Below are positions 16,048-24,251 of a stretch of DNA of 31,934 bases, in pieces. A model generated the notes under the pieces. It did not search any database and had not been told where the DNA came from. It saw only the letters and a list, made by a program, of their open reading frames with translations. The DNA is from Pseudomonadota bacterium (lineage in GTDB: Bacteria; Pseudomonadota; Alphaproteobacteria; Rhizobiales; Beijerinckiaceae): NCBI GenBank assembly GCA_023426505.1, contig JAFAAP010000012.1, positions 1 to 31,934 on the forward strand. Reading direction: 5' to 3'. The position numbers and the translations under genes were made by a program. How positions within the stretch are numbered: position 1 is the first letter of the stretch; each line of letters begins with the position of its first letter.

Positions 16048-17286
16048 ATGCCCCGTCTCGTCATGAAGTTCGGCGGTACGTCCGTCGCCACGGTTGAACG
16101 CATCCGCAATGTGGCGCGGCACGTCAAACGCGAGGTCGAGGCCGGCTTCGACGTGGCCGTGGTGGTTTCCGCCATGTCAGGCAAGACCAACGAGCTCGTC
16201 GGCTGGGTCAAGGAAGCCTCCGGGCTCTACGATTCGAAGGAATACGACGCGGTGGTCGCCTCGGGCGAGCAGGTCACTTCGGGGCTGCTCGCCATCGCGC
16301 TCCAGGAAATGGGCCTCAAGGCCCGCTCCTGGCAGGGCTGGCAGATCCCGATCATGACGTCGGACGCCCACGGCTCGGCGCGAATCGCCGCCATCGACGG
16401 CACCGGCATCCTCCAGGGCTTCTCCAAGGAGCGGGAGATCGCCGTAGTGTCGGGCTTCCAGGGCGTCCACCAGCCCACGGGGCGCATCACGACCCTGGGG
16501 CGCGGCGGCTCGGACACCAGCGCCGTGGCGCTTGCCGCCGCCATTCAGGCGGCGCGCTGCGACATCTATACCGACGTGGCCGGCGTCTACACGACCGATC
16601 CCCGAATCGTGTCCAAGGCCCGGCGCCTGGATAAGGTATCCTACGAGGAAATGCTGGAAATGGCCTCGCTCGGGGCCAAGGTGCTTCAGGTCCGCTCGGT
16701 CGAGCTCGCCATGATGCACCGGGTGCCGACCTACGTGCGTTCCAGCTTCGACGACCCTGCCGACCCGAAGCTCGGCACCCTGATCTGCGACGAGGAAGAC
16801 ATCATGGAACAGCAGGTTGTGACGGGCATCGCCTATTCCCGCGACGAAGCCCAGATCACGTTACGGAACGTGGCGGACAAGCCCGGCATCGCCGCCTCGA
16901 TCTTCGTGCCGCTGGCGGACGCCAACGTGAACGTGGACATGATCATCCAGGTCGTGTCGGACGACACCACCACCACGGACATCACCTTCACGGTCCCGGC
17001 CGCCGACTACGAGCGCGCCTGTTCGGTGCTCAACCAGCACAAGGACGAGATCCAGTTCCGGGACCTCCAGGGCGCCACCGACGTGGTGAAGGTCTCGGCC
17101 ATCGGGGTCGGCATGAGGAGCCACGCCGGCGTCGCCGCCAAGGCCTTCAAGGCCCTGGCCGACAAGGGCATCAACATCCGGGCCATTACAACTTCCGAGA
17201 TCAAATTCTCGGTCCTGATCGACTCGGCGTACACGGAGCTTGCCGTGCGCACGCTCCACTCGCTATACGGCCTTGATCAAGCCTGA
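16048..17286 (+). CDS. lysC: Aspartate kinase
   Basis: LysC phosphorylates aspartate, the first step to lysine, threonine, methionine and diaminopimelate. The 412-residue product starts with the kinase signature 'MKFGGTSVA' (Lys7) and has 'LGRGGSDTSAVALAAAI' and 'DVAGVYTTDPRIV'. The C-terminal third has two ACT domains ('ITLRNVADKPGIAASIFVPLADANVNVDMIIQ' and 'IGVGMRSHAGVAAKAFKALADKGINIRAI'), which bind lysine or threonine for feedback inhibition. Length and layout are those of the monofunctional alphaproteobacterial enzyme. ptsP follows 86 bases later in the same direction. Confidence 0.97.
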   Translation: MPRLVMKFGGTSVATVERIRNVARHVKREVEAGFDVAVVVSAMSGKTNELVGWVKEASGLYDSKEYDAVVASGEQVTSGLLAIALQEMGLKARSWQGWQIPIMTSDAHGSARIAAIDGTGILQGFSKEREIAVVSGFQGVHQPTGRITTLGRGGSDTSAVALAAAIQAARCDIYTDVAGVYTTDPRIVSKARRLDKVSYEEMLEMASLGAKVLQVRSVELAMMHRVPTYVRSSFDDPADPKLGTLICDEEDIMEQQVVTGIAYSRDEAQITLRNVADKPGIAASIFVPLADANVNVDMIIQVVSDDTTTTDITFTVPAADYERACSVLNQHKDEIQFRDLQGATDVVKVSAIGVGMRSHAGVAAKAFKALADKGINIRAITTSEIKFSVLIDSAYTELAVRTLHSLYGLDQA

Positions 17287-17372
17287 TTGACGTGTCGTCG
17301 ATGAGGCTGCGACACTGAACGCTCAGCCGGCGGTTGTTCCGCCAGCCACATAGGACGGGAACCGATAAGCTC

Positions 17373-19640
17373 ATGCCTACCGCTCCCGGCGGTCCGCGCC
17401 TCCTGCTGCGCCGCCTCCGCGAGATCATGGCGGAGCCGGTCGGCGCGCAAGACCGTCTCGACAAGATCGTTATTCTGATCGCCGCGAACATGGTGGCGGA
17501 GGTCTGCTCCGTCTACGTGATGCGCGGCGACGGCGTGCTCGAGCTCTTCGCCACCGAGGGCCTCAACCGCGAGGCGGTCCACCTCACGACCATGCGGGCG
17601 GGCGAGGGCCTCGTGGGCCTCATCGCCTCGACCGCCGAGCCGCTCGCCCTCTCGGACGCCCAGAGCCACCCGGCCTTCTCCTACAAGCCCGAGACGGGCG
17701 AGGAGATCTACCACGCCTTCCTGGGCGTGCCGCTCCTGCGCGCCGGCAACACGCTGGGCGTCCTGGTCGTCCAGAACCGCACCTACCGGGTCTACACGGA
17801 AGAGGAGATCGAGGCGCTCCAGACCACCGCCATGGTGCTGGCCGAGATGCTCGCCTCGGGCGAGCTCCAGGCGCTGGCCCCGGTGGATACGGGAATCGCT
17901 CTGCGCCGCCCCGTGCACCAGAAGGGGGTCGCCCTCGCGGATGGCGTCGGCCTCGGCTACGTGGTCCTGCACGAGCCGCGGGTGGTGGTGAAGAACCTGA
18001 TCGCCGAGAACGTCGAGGCGGAACTGAGCCGCCTCGAGGAGGCGATCGGGGAGGTGCGCAACTCCATCGACGAGCTGATCGAGCGCGGCGACGTCGCCCA
18101 TCACGGGGAGCACCGGGAGGTCCTGGAGACCTTCCGCATGTTCGCCCACGACCAAGGCTGGCTGCGGCGCATGCGCGAGGCGGTCACCTCGGGCCTCACG
18201 GCCGAGGCCGCGGTGGAACGGGTGCAGTCCGACAACCGCGCCCGCATGATGCGCCAGACCGATCCCTATCTGCGCGAGCGCCTGCACGACCTCGACGACC
18301 TGGCGAACCGGCTGCTCCACCGCTTGGTCGGGCGCAACCTCGTGGTCGGCACCAGCTCCCTGCCCGACAACGCCATCCTGGTCGCCCGGTCCATGGGCCC
18401 GGCGGCGCTCCTCGACTACGACCGCTCCCGCCTGCGCGGCCTCGTGCTGGAGGAGGGCGGCCCCACCAGCCACATCGCCATCGTGGCGCGGGCGCTGGGC
18501 ATCCCGGCGGTCGGCGAGATGGAGAACGTCACGGCCCTGACCGAGCAGGGCGACGCCATCATCGTCGATGGCGCCGCGGGCGAGGTGCAGATCCGGCCGA
18601 GCCCGGACGTCGAGGCGGCCTATGCCGAGAAGGCGCGCCTCAGGGCCAAGCGCCAGGAGCAGTACCTCAAGCTCCGCGATGTGCCGGCCGTCACCAAGGA
18701 CGGCGTCGCGGTAAACCTCCAGCTCAATGCCGGCCTTCTGGTCGACCTGCCGCATCTCGCTGAGACCGGCGCCAGCGGGGTCGGCCTGTTCCGGACCGAG
18801 CTGCAGTTCATGATCGCCGAGCGCATGCCCTCGGCGAGCGAGCAGCAGGCCCTCTACAGCGCCGTCTTCGCGGCCGCCGAGGAGCGGCCGGTGACCTTCC
18901 GGACCCTGGACATCGGCGGCGACAAGATCCTGCCCTACATGCAGGCGGTCGAGGAGGAGAACCCGGCGCTCGGCTGGCGCGCGATCCGCATCGGCCTCGA
19001 CCGGCCGGGCCTTCTGCGGGCCCAGGTGCGGGCGCTCCTGAAGGCGGCCGGAGGGCGGCCTCTGAAAATCATGTTCCCGATGGTGGCCACCTGCGATGAG
19101 TTCGTCCGGGCGAGGAGCCTCGTGGAGCGGGAGCAGGCGCACCTCTCCCATCACGGGCACCCCCTGCCCTCCGACCTGAAGCTCGGGGTGATGCTGGAGG
19201 TCCCGTCCCTCCTGTTCCAGCTCAAGGAAATCTGCGCGCTCGCCGACTTCGTCTCCGTCGGGTCGAACGACCTGATGCAGTTCATGTTCGCCATCGACCG
19301 GGAGAACCGGCGGGTCGCGGACCGCTTCGACCCCCTGAGCGCCCCCATGCTGCGGGCCCTCAAGATGGTGGCCGACGAGGCGCTGGCCTCCGGCTGCCAG
19401 GCAACGATCTGCGGCGAGATCGGCGGCCGTCCCCTGGAGGCCATGGCCCTGATCGGCCTCGGCTTCCGGTCGCTTTCCATGTCCCCGGCCGCCATCGGCC
19501 CGGTCAAGGCCATGCTGCTCGAGCTCCATGCCGGCAGCGTCGCCGACCTGATCGCCCAGGAGCTCGAACATGCCGGGGGCGGCGAAACGCTGCGTCCCAA
19601 GCTCCTTCGCTTTGCGGAAACCCATGGTATTCCGGTCTGA
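17373..19640 (+). CDS. ptsP: Nitrogen phosphotransferase system enzyme I (EI-Ntr)
   Basis: PtsP takes phosphate from phosphoenolpyruvate and passes it to NPr and EIIA-Ntr, a regulatory relay that links nitrogen state to metabolism. The 755-residue product has an N-terminal GAF domain (about 20-165), a helical PEP-utiliser N-domain, the phosphohistidine loop 'GGPTSHIAIVARALGIPAVG' with His367, and the C-terminal TIM barrel with 'GLFRTE', 'GSNDLMQFMFAIDREN' and the catalytic Cys680 in 'ATICGEIGG'. The ATG at 17373 is chosen by family length. Its stop overlaps the prfA start by one base (TGATG), giving translational coupling. Confidence 0.96.
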   Translation: MPTAPGGPRLLLRRLREIMAEPVGAQDRLDKIVILIAANMVAEVCSVYVMRGDGVLELFATEGLNREAVHLTTMRAGEGLVGLIASTAEPLALSDAQSHPAFSYKPETGEEIYHAFLGVPLLRAGNTLGVLVVQNRTYRVYTEEEIEALQTTAMVLAEMLASGELQALAPVDTGIALRRPVHQKGVALADGVGLGYVVLHEPRVVVKNLIAENVEAELSRLEEAIGEVRNSIDELIERGDVAHHGEHREVLETFRMFAHDQGWLRRMREAVTSGLTAEAAVERVQSDNRARMMRQTDPYLRERLHDLDDLANRLLHRLVGRNLVVGTSSLPDNAILVARSMGPAALLDYDRSRLRGLVLEEGGPTSHIAIVARALGIPAVGEMENVTALTEQGDAIIVDGAAGEVQIRPSPDVEAAYAEKARLRAKRQEQYLKLRDVPAVTKDGVAVNLQLNAGLLVDLPHLAETGASGVGLFRTELQFMIAERMPSASEQQALYSAVFAAAEERPVTFRTLDIGGDKILPYMQAVEEENPALGWRAIRIGLDRPGLLRAQVRALLKAAGGRPLKIMFPMVATCDEFVRARSLVEREQAHLSHHGHPLPSDLKLGVMLEVPSLLFQLKEICALADFVSVGSNDLMQFMFAIDRENRRVADRFDPLSAPMLRALKMVADEALASGCQATICGEIGGRPLEAMALIGLGFRSLSMSPAAIGPVKAMLLELHAGSVADLIAQELEHAGGGETLRPKLLRFAETHGIPV

Positions 19641-20728
19641 TGTCGATCGCTCCTCCGTCTGAACGCCTGAACGCCATCCTGGCCCGCCATGAGATCATCA
19701 CGGCGACCCTCAATGCCGGTCCGGACCCGGAAACCTTCGTGTCCCTGTCGCGGGAGCTCGCCGAGCTCGACGACGTGGTGGCAGCGATCCGGTCCTACCA
19801 GTCCGCCGAGGAGAACCTGAAGGGCCTCGAGGCGCTGCTGGACGACCCGAAGACCGATTCCGAGATGCGGACGCTGGCCGAGGAGGAGCTGCCGCAGGCC
19901 CGCGAGGAGGTCGAGAAGGCCGCGCAGGCCATGCGCATCATCCTGCTGCCCAAGGACGAGGCGGACGAGAAGAGCGCGATCCTCGAGATCCGTGCCGGCA
20001 CCGGCGGCGACGAGGCCGCCCTCTTCGCCGGCGACCTGCTGCGCATGTACACCCGCTATGCGGACCTGAAGGGCTGGAAGGTCGAGGTCGTATCCGCGAG
20101 CGAGGGCACGGCCGGCGGCTACAAGGAGGTCGTGGCCGAGGTGAAGGGCCGCGGCGTCTTCGCGCGCCTGAAGTTCGAGAGCGGGGTCCACCGGGTGCAG
20201 CGCGTGCCCGACACGGAAACGCAGGGGCGCATCCATACCTCCGCCGCCACCGTGGCGGTGCTCCCGGAAGCCGAGGACGTCGATATCGACATCAACGACG
20301 CCGACCTGAAGATCGACACGATGCGGGCGCAGGGCGCGGGCGGCCAGCACGTGAACAAGACCGAATCGGCGATCCGCATCACCCACATCCCGACCGGCAC
20401 GGTGGTCTTCGTCCAGGACGAGCGCTCCCAGCACAAGAACCGCGCCCGGGCGCTCGCCCTCCTGCGCGCCCGCCTCTACGACGCGGAGCGCACCGCCAAG
20501 GACGCGGCCCGCGCGGCCGACCGCAAGGCCCAGGTCGGGTCCGGCGACCGCTCCGAGCGCATCCGCACCTACAACTTCCCGCAGGGGCGCGTCACCGACC
20601 ACCGGATCAACCTAACCCTTTACAAGCTCGAGGAGGTGATCAGCGGCAACGCCCTCGACGAGCTGATCGACGCCCTCATCACGGAGCATCAGGCGGCCCA
20701 GCTCGCCGCCCAGGACGAGGCGGCATGA
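19640..20728 (+). CDS. prfA: Peptide chain release factor 1
   Basis: RF1 reads UAA and UAG stop codons and triggers peptide release. The 362-residue protein contains the GGQ catalytic loop (residues 234-236, 'GAGGQHVNKTES') and the stop-codon recognition tripeptide in P-x-T form, PDT at 190-192 ('RVQRVPDTETQGR'), which marks it as RF1 and not RF2 (SPF). The start codon overlaps the ptsP stop (TGATG) and the stop overlaps the fosX start (ATGA). Normally prmC, whose product methylates the GGQ glutamine, comes next; here fosX intervenes. Confidence 0.97.
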   Translation: MSIAPPSERLNAILARHEIITATLNAGPDPETFVSLSRELAELDDVVAAIRSYQSAEENLKGLEALLDDPKTDSEMRTLAEEELPQAREEVEKAAQAMRIILLPKDEADEKSAILEIRAGTGGDEAALFAGDLLRMYTRYADLKGWKVEVVSASEGTAGGYKEVVAEVKGRGVFARLKFESGVHRVQRVPDTETQGRIHTSAATVAVLPEAEDVDIDINDADLKIDTMRAQGAGGQHVNKTESAIRITHIPTGTVVFVQDERSQHKNRARALALLRARLYDAERTAKDAARAADRKAQVGSGDRSERIRTYNFPQGRVTDHRINLTLYKLEEVISGNALDELIDALITEHQAAQLAAQDEAA

Positions 20729-21138
20729 TCGAGGGGTTGAGCCACATCACCCTGATCACCCGCGACCTCGACCGCATGAGCGCCATCGTCAGCAAGGTGC
20801 TCGACGGCCGGGAGGTCTATTCCTCGGGCGACGATACCTTCTCGGTCGCGCCGGAAAAATTCTTCCTGGTCGGGGGCCACTGGGTCGCCGTCATGGAAGG
20901 CGAGAGCCTGCCGACCCGCACCTACAACCATATCGCCTTCAAGATCCCGCCCGGAACGGTGGAGGAATACCGCCGGCGCGCCGAGGCGCTGGGGCTGGAC
21001 ATCCGCGAGTCCCGCCCACGGGTCGAGGGCGAGGGCGAATCCCTCTACTTCTACGACCGCGACAACCACCTGTTCGAGCTCCATACCGGCACCCTGGAGG
21101 AGCGCCTGGAGCGCTACCGCCGCGGCCGGGCCGCCTGA
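20725..21138 (+). CDS. fosX: Fosfomycin resistance hydrolase FosX
   Basis: A 137-residue VOC-fold metalloenzyme. FosX opens the epoxide of fosfomycin with water, using Mn2+. All known functional positions are in place: metal ligands His7 ('LSHITL'), His69 ('YNHIAF') and Glu118 ('LFELHTG'), and the catalytic base Glu44 ('VAPEKFFLVGG') that separates FosX from the glutathione-using FosA and the thiol-using FosB. 'REVYSSGDDTF' and 'ESLPTRTYNHIAFKI' also fit. It starts within the last codons of prfA (ATGA overlap) and prmC starts 8 bases after its stop, so it is part of that operon and co-expressed with a housekeeping gene. Actual resistance is inferred. Confidence 0.92.
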   Translation: MIEGLSHITLITRDLDRMSAIVSKVLDGREVYSSGDDTFSVAPEKFFLVGGHWVAVMEGESLPTRTYNHIAFKIPPGTVEEYRRRAEALGLDIRESRPRVEGEGESLYFYDRDNHLFELHTGTLEERLERYRRGRAA

Positions 21139-21145
21139 GCGGCCG

Positions 21146-21994
21146 ATGACCACCCGCGAGCAGGCGCTGCGCGACCTTCGCCGGACCCTCACCGAGGCCG
21201 GATTCGAAACGGCCGGGCTCGATGCCCGCCTGCTCGTGATCGCGGCCCTGGGGATCTCCCCGACCGATCTCATCACCCGCCCCGACGCGCCGCTGAGCGC
21301 CGCAGAGGCCGAGCATCTGGCGGATCTCGCCCGCCGCCGCCTCGCCCACGAGCCGGTGGCCCGGATCGTCGGGGAGCGGGAGTTCTGGGGCCTGCCCTTC
21401 CGGCTTTCCCCAGAGACCCTGGTGCCCCGGCCGGACACCGAGACGGTGATCGAGACCGCCCTGGCGCTGATCCCGGACCGGCAGGCCCCTCTCACGATCG
21501 CGGATTTCGGCACCGGGTCGGGATGCATCCTGACCGCCCTGCTCCACGAGCTGCCCGGCGCCCGCGGGCTCGGGATCGACCGTTCCCTGGGTGCGCTCAG
21601 GACCGCCCGCCTCAATGCGCACATGAACGGCGTCGACGACCGCAGCCTCTTCGTCGCCTCCGACTGGGCGAGCGCCGTCCGGGGTCCGTTCGACCTCGTG
21701 GTCTCGAACCCGCCCTACATCGCCTCGCCGGAGATCCCTGGGCTCGACCGGGAGGTGCGCGAGCACGATCCCCTGCTCGCCCTCGACGGCGGCCCGGACG
21801 GACTCGATGCCTACCGGGTCCTGCTGTCCGAGGCCGGGCGGCTCCTGAAGCCCGGCGGGCTGATGGTGCTGGAAATCGGTTACGACCAGGCCGAGGCCCT
21901 GCGGCATCTGGCGCGGGACAAGGGCCTTGAAGTTCTGAAGATAGCCCCCGATCTATCAGGAAACCCACGATGCGTCGCGTTGGCCCGCCCTTAA
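21146..21994 (+). CDS. prmC: Release factor glutamine methyltransferase
   Basis: PrmC methylates the Gln of the GGQ loop in release factors, raising termination efficiency. The 282-residue protein has the N-terminal helical domain ('LTEAGFETAGLDARLLVIAALG'), 'EPVARIVGEREFWGLPFRLSPETLVPRPDTE', the SAM-binding 'IADFGTGSGCILTALLHELP' and the catalytic NPPY (188-191, 'LVVSNPPYIASPE'). It starts 8 bases after fosX and almost certainly belongs to the ptsP-prfA-fosX-prmC unit. Confidence 0.96.
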   Translation: MTTREQALRDLRRTLTEAGFETAGLDARLLVIAALGISPTDLITRPDAPLSAAEAEHLADLARRRLAHEPVARIVGEREFWGLPFRLSPETLVPRPDTETVIETALALIPDRQAPLTIADFGTGSGCILTALLHELPGARGLGIDRSLGALRTARLNAHMNGVDDRSLFVASDWASAVRGPFDLVVSNPPYIASPEIPGLDREVREHDPLLALDGGPDGLDAYRVLLSEAGRLLKPGGLMVLEIGYDQAEALRHLARDKGLEVLKIAPDLSGNPRCVALARP

Positions 21995-22356
21995 ACGGAC
22001 ATGGTTTCAGGGCACAAGGATTCCTCTCCGAGAGTGAGAAAACCTGAAATACCGCTTGTTGGACCAGGCAGAACCCGCTAGATTCGGGTCAGAGATCGTC
22101 CTCGGTCTAAAGAAAGCGGTAGCTCCCTTAGCGAGGAGCATGCCGACAGACCAAACGATATCCATCGCGCAGGCAGGGGCTTTTTGAACAGCCTGGCGCG
22201 ATCACTTGAACCCGACACTGAAGGATGGCCAAGGCTCGACGGGTCATGGCCGAACGACAGACGGTTGCCACGCGAACGGTGGGCGATAAGCCCGTTCGGT
22301 GAAAATTAGGCTTGCATCGCGTGGGCTCGAAGAACCAGCGAGGGTCGTAGACCAGA
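21995..22356 (+). ncRNA. Non-coding stretch with several strong hairpins; probable structured leader RNA of the DUF4167 gene
   Basis: No convincing gene lies in these 362 bases; a minus-strand frame of 96 residues (22128-22418) looks random. Instead several stems are visible. One is composite: GGTCT (22104-22108) with AGACC (22148-22152), CGG (22117-22119) with CCG (22143-22145), and GCTCC (22122-22126) with GGAGC (22135-22139). A second is an 11-pair stem, ATCGCGCAGGC (22164-22174) with GCCT (22191-22194) and GCGCGAT (22196-22202), one base bulged. Others are CGAAC/GTTCG (22273-22277, 22294-22298) enclosing GGGC/GCCC, ACCCG/CGGGT (22073-22077, 22085-22089), and GGCCA/TGGCC (22227-22231, 22247-22251). 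Whether this is a cis-acting 5' leader or a separate small RNA is not known. No match to a known RNA family is recognised. Confidence 0.5.
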
Positions 22357-23376
22357 ATGAGACCAGGACAGAACAGGCGTATGCGCGGTCGCAGCCGCAA
22401 CAACAACAAGGGTCCCAACCCTTTGACGCGCAGCTATGAGTCGAACGGCCCGGACGTGAAGATCCGCGGCACGGCTCAACATATTGCCGAGAAGTACAGC
22501 CAGCTCGCCCGCGACGCGCAGGCCAGCGGCGACCCGGTTGCGGCCGAGAACTACTTCCAGCACGCCGAGCATTACTACCGCATCATTGCGGCCGCCCAGG
22601 AGCAGCTGCGCGAGCAGTACGGCTACCAGCAGCGTCCCTTCGACGAGGAAGGCGACGAGGACGGCTTCGGCCAGGGCGACCGGTCCGGCTACGCCGGCGG
22701 CGAGGACGGCGATCTCGGCTCTCAGCCGCAGCCCTTCGAGGCGCGGCAGGACGGCGAGCGCCCCGCCCGCTTCGACCGGGGCGATCGTCAAGATCGTCAA
22801 GACCGTGGCGAGCGGCAGGACCGCGGCGATCGCCAGGATCGTGGAGACCGGCAAGATCGGGGCAACCGCCGCGATCGCTTCGGCCGCGATCGTGACCGCG
22901 GCCCGCGTCAGGACTACGGGCGCGACGAGCAGCCCCGCCAGGATTTCGACCGCCCCGACCGTGAGGATCGCCAGGACCGTGGCGAACGGCAGGAGCGCGG
23001 TGAGCGCCAGGAGCGCGGTGAGCGCCAGGAGCGCGGTGAGCGTTTCGACCGCGGCGACCGCCCCGAGCGGAACGACCGCCAGGATCGCGGCGGCCGCGGC
23101 GAGTTCCGCCGCGAGCGGCGACGTGACGAGGCCGAGGCTTCCGATGCCGCGGCCCTGCCGGCCTTCCTGACCAATCCGGTCCGGGCCACGCCCGCCCCGG
23201 TCGTGTCCGAGGAACCGGCTCCGGCGCCGGTCCCGCAGGAAGCCGCCAACGACGAGGCCGAGGCTCCGCGCCCCCGCCGCCGTCGCCGCACCCGGCAGGA
23301 GATCGAGGCCGCCAACGCCGCCCAGATGGAGGCGAGCTTCGAGCCGGCCGAGGTCAAGACCGACGCGGCCGAGTAA
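22357..23376 (+). CDS. DUF4167 protein with RD/RE/RQ-rich repeat tail
   Basis: A 339-residue protein. It starts 'MRPGQNRRMRGRSRNNNKGPNPLTRSYESNGPDVKIRG', followed by a helical 'AQHIAEKYSQLARDAQASGDPVAAENYFQHAEHYYRII', together the DUF4167 domain (residues 1-90). Residues about 140-260 are almost only Arg, Asp, Gln, Glu and Gly in DRQDRGER-type repeats, a charged low-complexity region like those of RNA-binding or condensate-forming proteins. The C-terminus is Ala/Pro-rich with a basic patch 'PRPRRRRRTRQEIEAANAAQ'. The family is common in Rhizobiales; function unknown, RNA binding is an inference. The ATG at 22357 gives the usual start. It is preceded by a structured leader and followed by a strong terminator. 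Confidence 0.92.
   Translation: MRPGQNRRMRGRSRNNNKGPNPLTRSYESNGPDVKIRGTAQHIAEKYSQLARDAQASGDPVAAENYFQHAEHYYRIIAAAQEQLREQYGYQQRPFDEEGDEDGFGQGDRSGYAGGEDGDLGSQPQPFEARQDGERPARFDRGDRQDRQDRGERQDRGDRQDRGDRQDRGNRRDRFGRDRDRGPRQDYGRDEQPRQDFDRPDREDRQDRGERQERGERQERGERQERGERFDRGDRPERNDRQDRGGRGEFRRERRRDEAEASDAAALPAFLTNPVRATPAPVVSEEPAPAPVPQEAANDEAEAPRPRRRRRTRQEIEAANAAQMEASFEPAEVKTDAAE
22990..23042 (+). repeat. Three tandem copies of an 18-base unit inside the DUF4167 gene
   Basis: The unit CAGGAGCGCGGTGAGCGC occurs three times head to tail (22990-23007, 23008-23025, and 23026-23042 lacking the last base), encoding QERGER repeats. The unit length is a multiple of three, so copy changes would alter the protein's length but not its frame. 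Degenerate related units (GATCG/GACCG with CAGGA) extend the repeat area from about 22785 to 23100. Confidence 0.9.
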
Positions 23377-23398
23377 GGCAGAACGATACCGAAATGAG

Positions 23399-23425
23399 AA
23401 GGGAGGGCCTCGCCCTCCCTTTTTT
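23399..23425 (+). terminator. Rho-independent terminator after the DUF4167 gene
   Basis: AAGGGAGGGC (23399-23408) pairs with GCCCTCCCTT (23412-23421) around the loop CTC, directly followed by more T residues (TTTTT to 23425). This is a textbook terminator, 23 bases after the stop codon. Confidence 0.92.
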
Positions 23426-23516
23426 GTTGCGTCATGCGACAGCAGAAGCCACCGGGCTCCGCCCAGCCCTTCGATGATCTGCGATCCATATTCCGGGGTG
23501 TACAAACGTAGATCGA

Positions 23517-23534
23517 TGCTGCCAGAATATGGCA
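23517..23534 (+). promoter_or_regulatory. Candidate operator at the WYL regulator gene
   Basis: TGCTGCCAGAATATGGCA contains the inverted repeat TGCCA-n5-TGGCA and matches 15 of 18 positions of the site at 24252, in front of the VOC gene. It covers the annotated ATG at 23529, so either the regulator blocks its own translation/transcription start, or the true start codon is the TTG at 23556. Confidence 0.5.
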
Positions 23535-24248
23535 CTGGCCATCCGGACAAAGACTTTGGCGAGATCGGAACGTCTGCTTGAACTCCTGCAGGTACTGCGC
23601 CGCCACCGACTCCCGGTGAGCGGAAAGTCCCTCGCGCAGGAACTCGGGATAAGCATCCGGACGCTCTACAGGGATATTGCCAGCTTACAGGCCCAAGGCG
23701 CCAACATCGAGGGCGAGCCGGGGATCGGCTACATCCTGAAGCCCGGCTTCATGCTGCCTCCGTTGATGTTCTCCGACGATGAGATCGAGGCGCTCGTGCT
23801 GGGGTCCAAATGGGTCGCCGAGCGCGCTGATGGACCACTGGCCTCTGCGGCCCATGATGCACTCGCCAAGATTGCCGCCGTGCTCCCGGAAGATCTGCGC
23901 AGGAGCCTCGACGCTTCGCCCCTCCTCGTTGGCCCCGGCCAGCCGATCGTCGCGGATGTGGTTGATGTGGCGGTGATCCGAAAATCCATCCGGTCGGAAC
24001 GAAAGCTCGTGATCCGCTATCAGGATGGCAGCGGCAGCACGACCGAACGGACGATCTGGCCCATCGCCGTGGGCTTTTTCGATCATGTTCGCGCCCTCGT
24101 GGCCTGGTGCGAGTTGCGGCAGGGGTTCCGGCACTTCCGCACGGATCGGATTGCCAGCCTGGCTCCAAGCGACATCCGCTACCCTCGCCGTCGCCATGCC
24201 CTTTTGAAGGACTGGCGGGAGGCGGAGGGCATTCCCGCGCCGGCCTGA
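23529..24248 (+). CDS. YafY-type transcriptional regulator (HTH_11 plus WYL domain)
   Basis: A 239-residue protein. The N-terminal winged helix is clear ('RSERLLELLQVLRRHRLPVSGKSLAQELGISIRTLYRDIASLQAQGANIEGEPGIGYIL'). The C-terminal WYL domain includes 'SERKLVIRYQDGSGSTTERTIWPIAVGFFDHVRALVAWCELRQGFRHFRTDRI'-type segments (about residues 157-215), a ligand-sensing fold. Such regulators are often paired with a VOC protein gene, as here (24318). The ATG at 23529 has no ribosome site and lies in a putative operator; TTG at 23556 would give 'MARSERLL', the common family start, so the start is uncertain. Effector unknown. Confidence 0.88.
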   Translation: MALAIRTKTLARSERLLELLQVLRRHRLPVSGKSLAQELGISIRTLYRDIASLQAQGANIEGEPGIGYILKPGFMLPPLMFSDDEIEALVLGSKWVAERADGPLASAAHDALAKIAAVLPEDLRRSLDASPLLVGPGQPIVADVVDVAVIRKSIRSERKLVIRYQDGSGSTTERTIWPIAVGFFDHVRALVAWCELRQGFRHFRTDRIASLAPSDIRYPRRRHALLKDWREAEGIPAPA

Positions 24249-24251
24249 TAC

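Noticed and set aside
17277..19625. Minus-strand open frame of 782 codons opposite ptsP
   Set aside because: It mirrors ptsP; its composition (Gly, Arg, His, Asp, Val, Leu-rich, no domains) is what GC-rich third positions produce on the reverse strand.
22128..22418. Minus-strand 96-codon frame in the prmC-DUF4167 gap
   Set aside because: No ribosome site, random-looking composition, and it overlaps the strong hairpins and the DUF4167 start.
22990..23042. Short direct repeats as a CRISPR array
   Set aside because: The 18-base units abut with no spacers and are coding.
22306..23550. Minus-strand 414-codon frame opposite the DUF4167 gene, with apparent hydrophobic repeats
   Set aside because: The Ala/Val/Leu repeats are the reverse reading of the RD/RE/RQ codon repeats, not a membrane protein.
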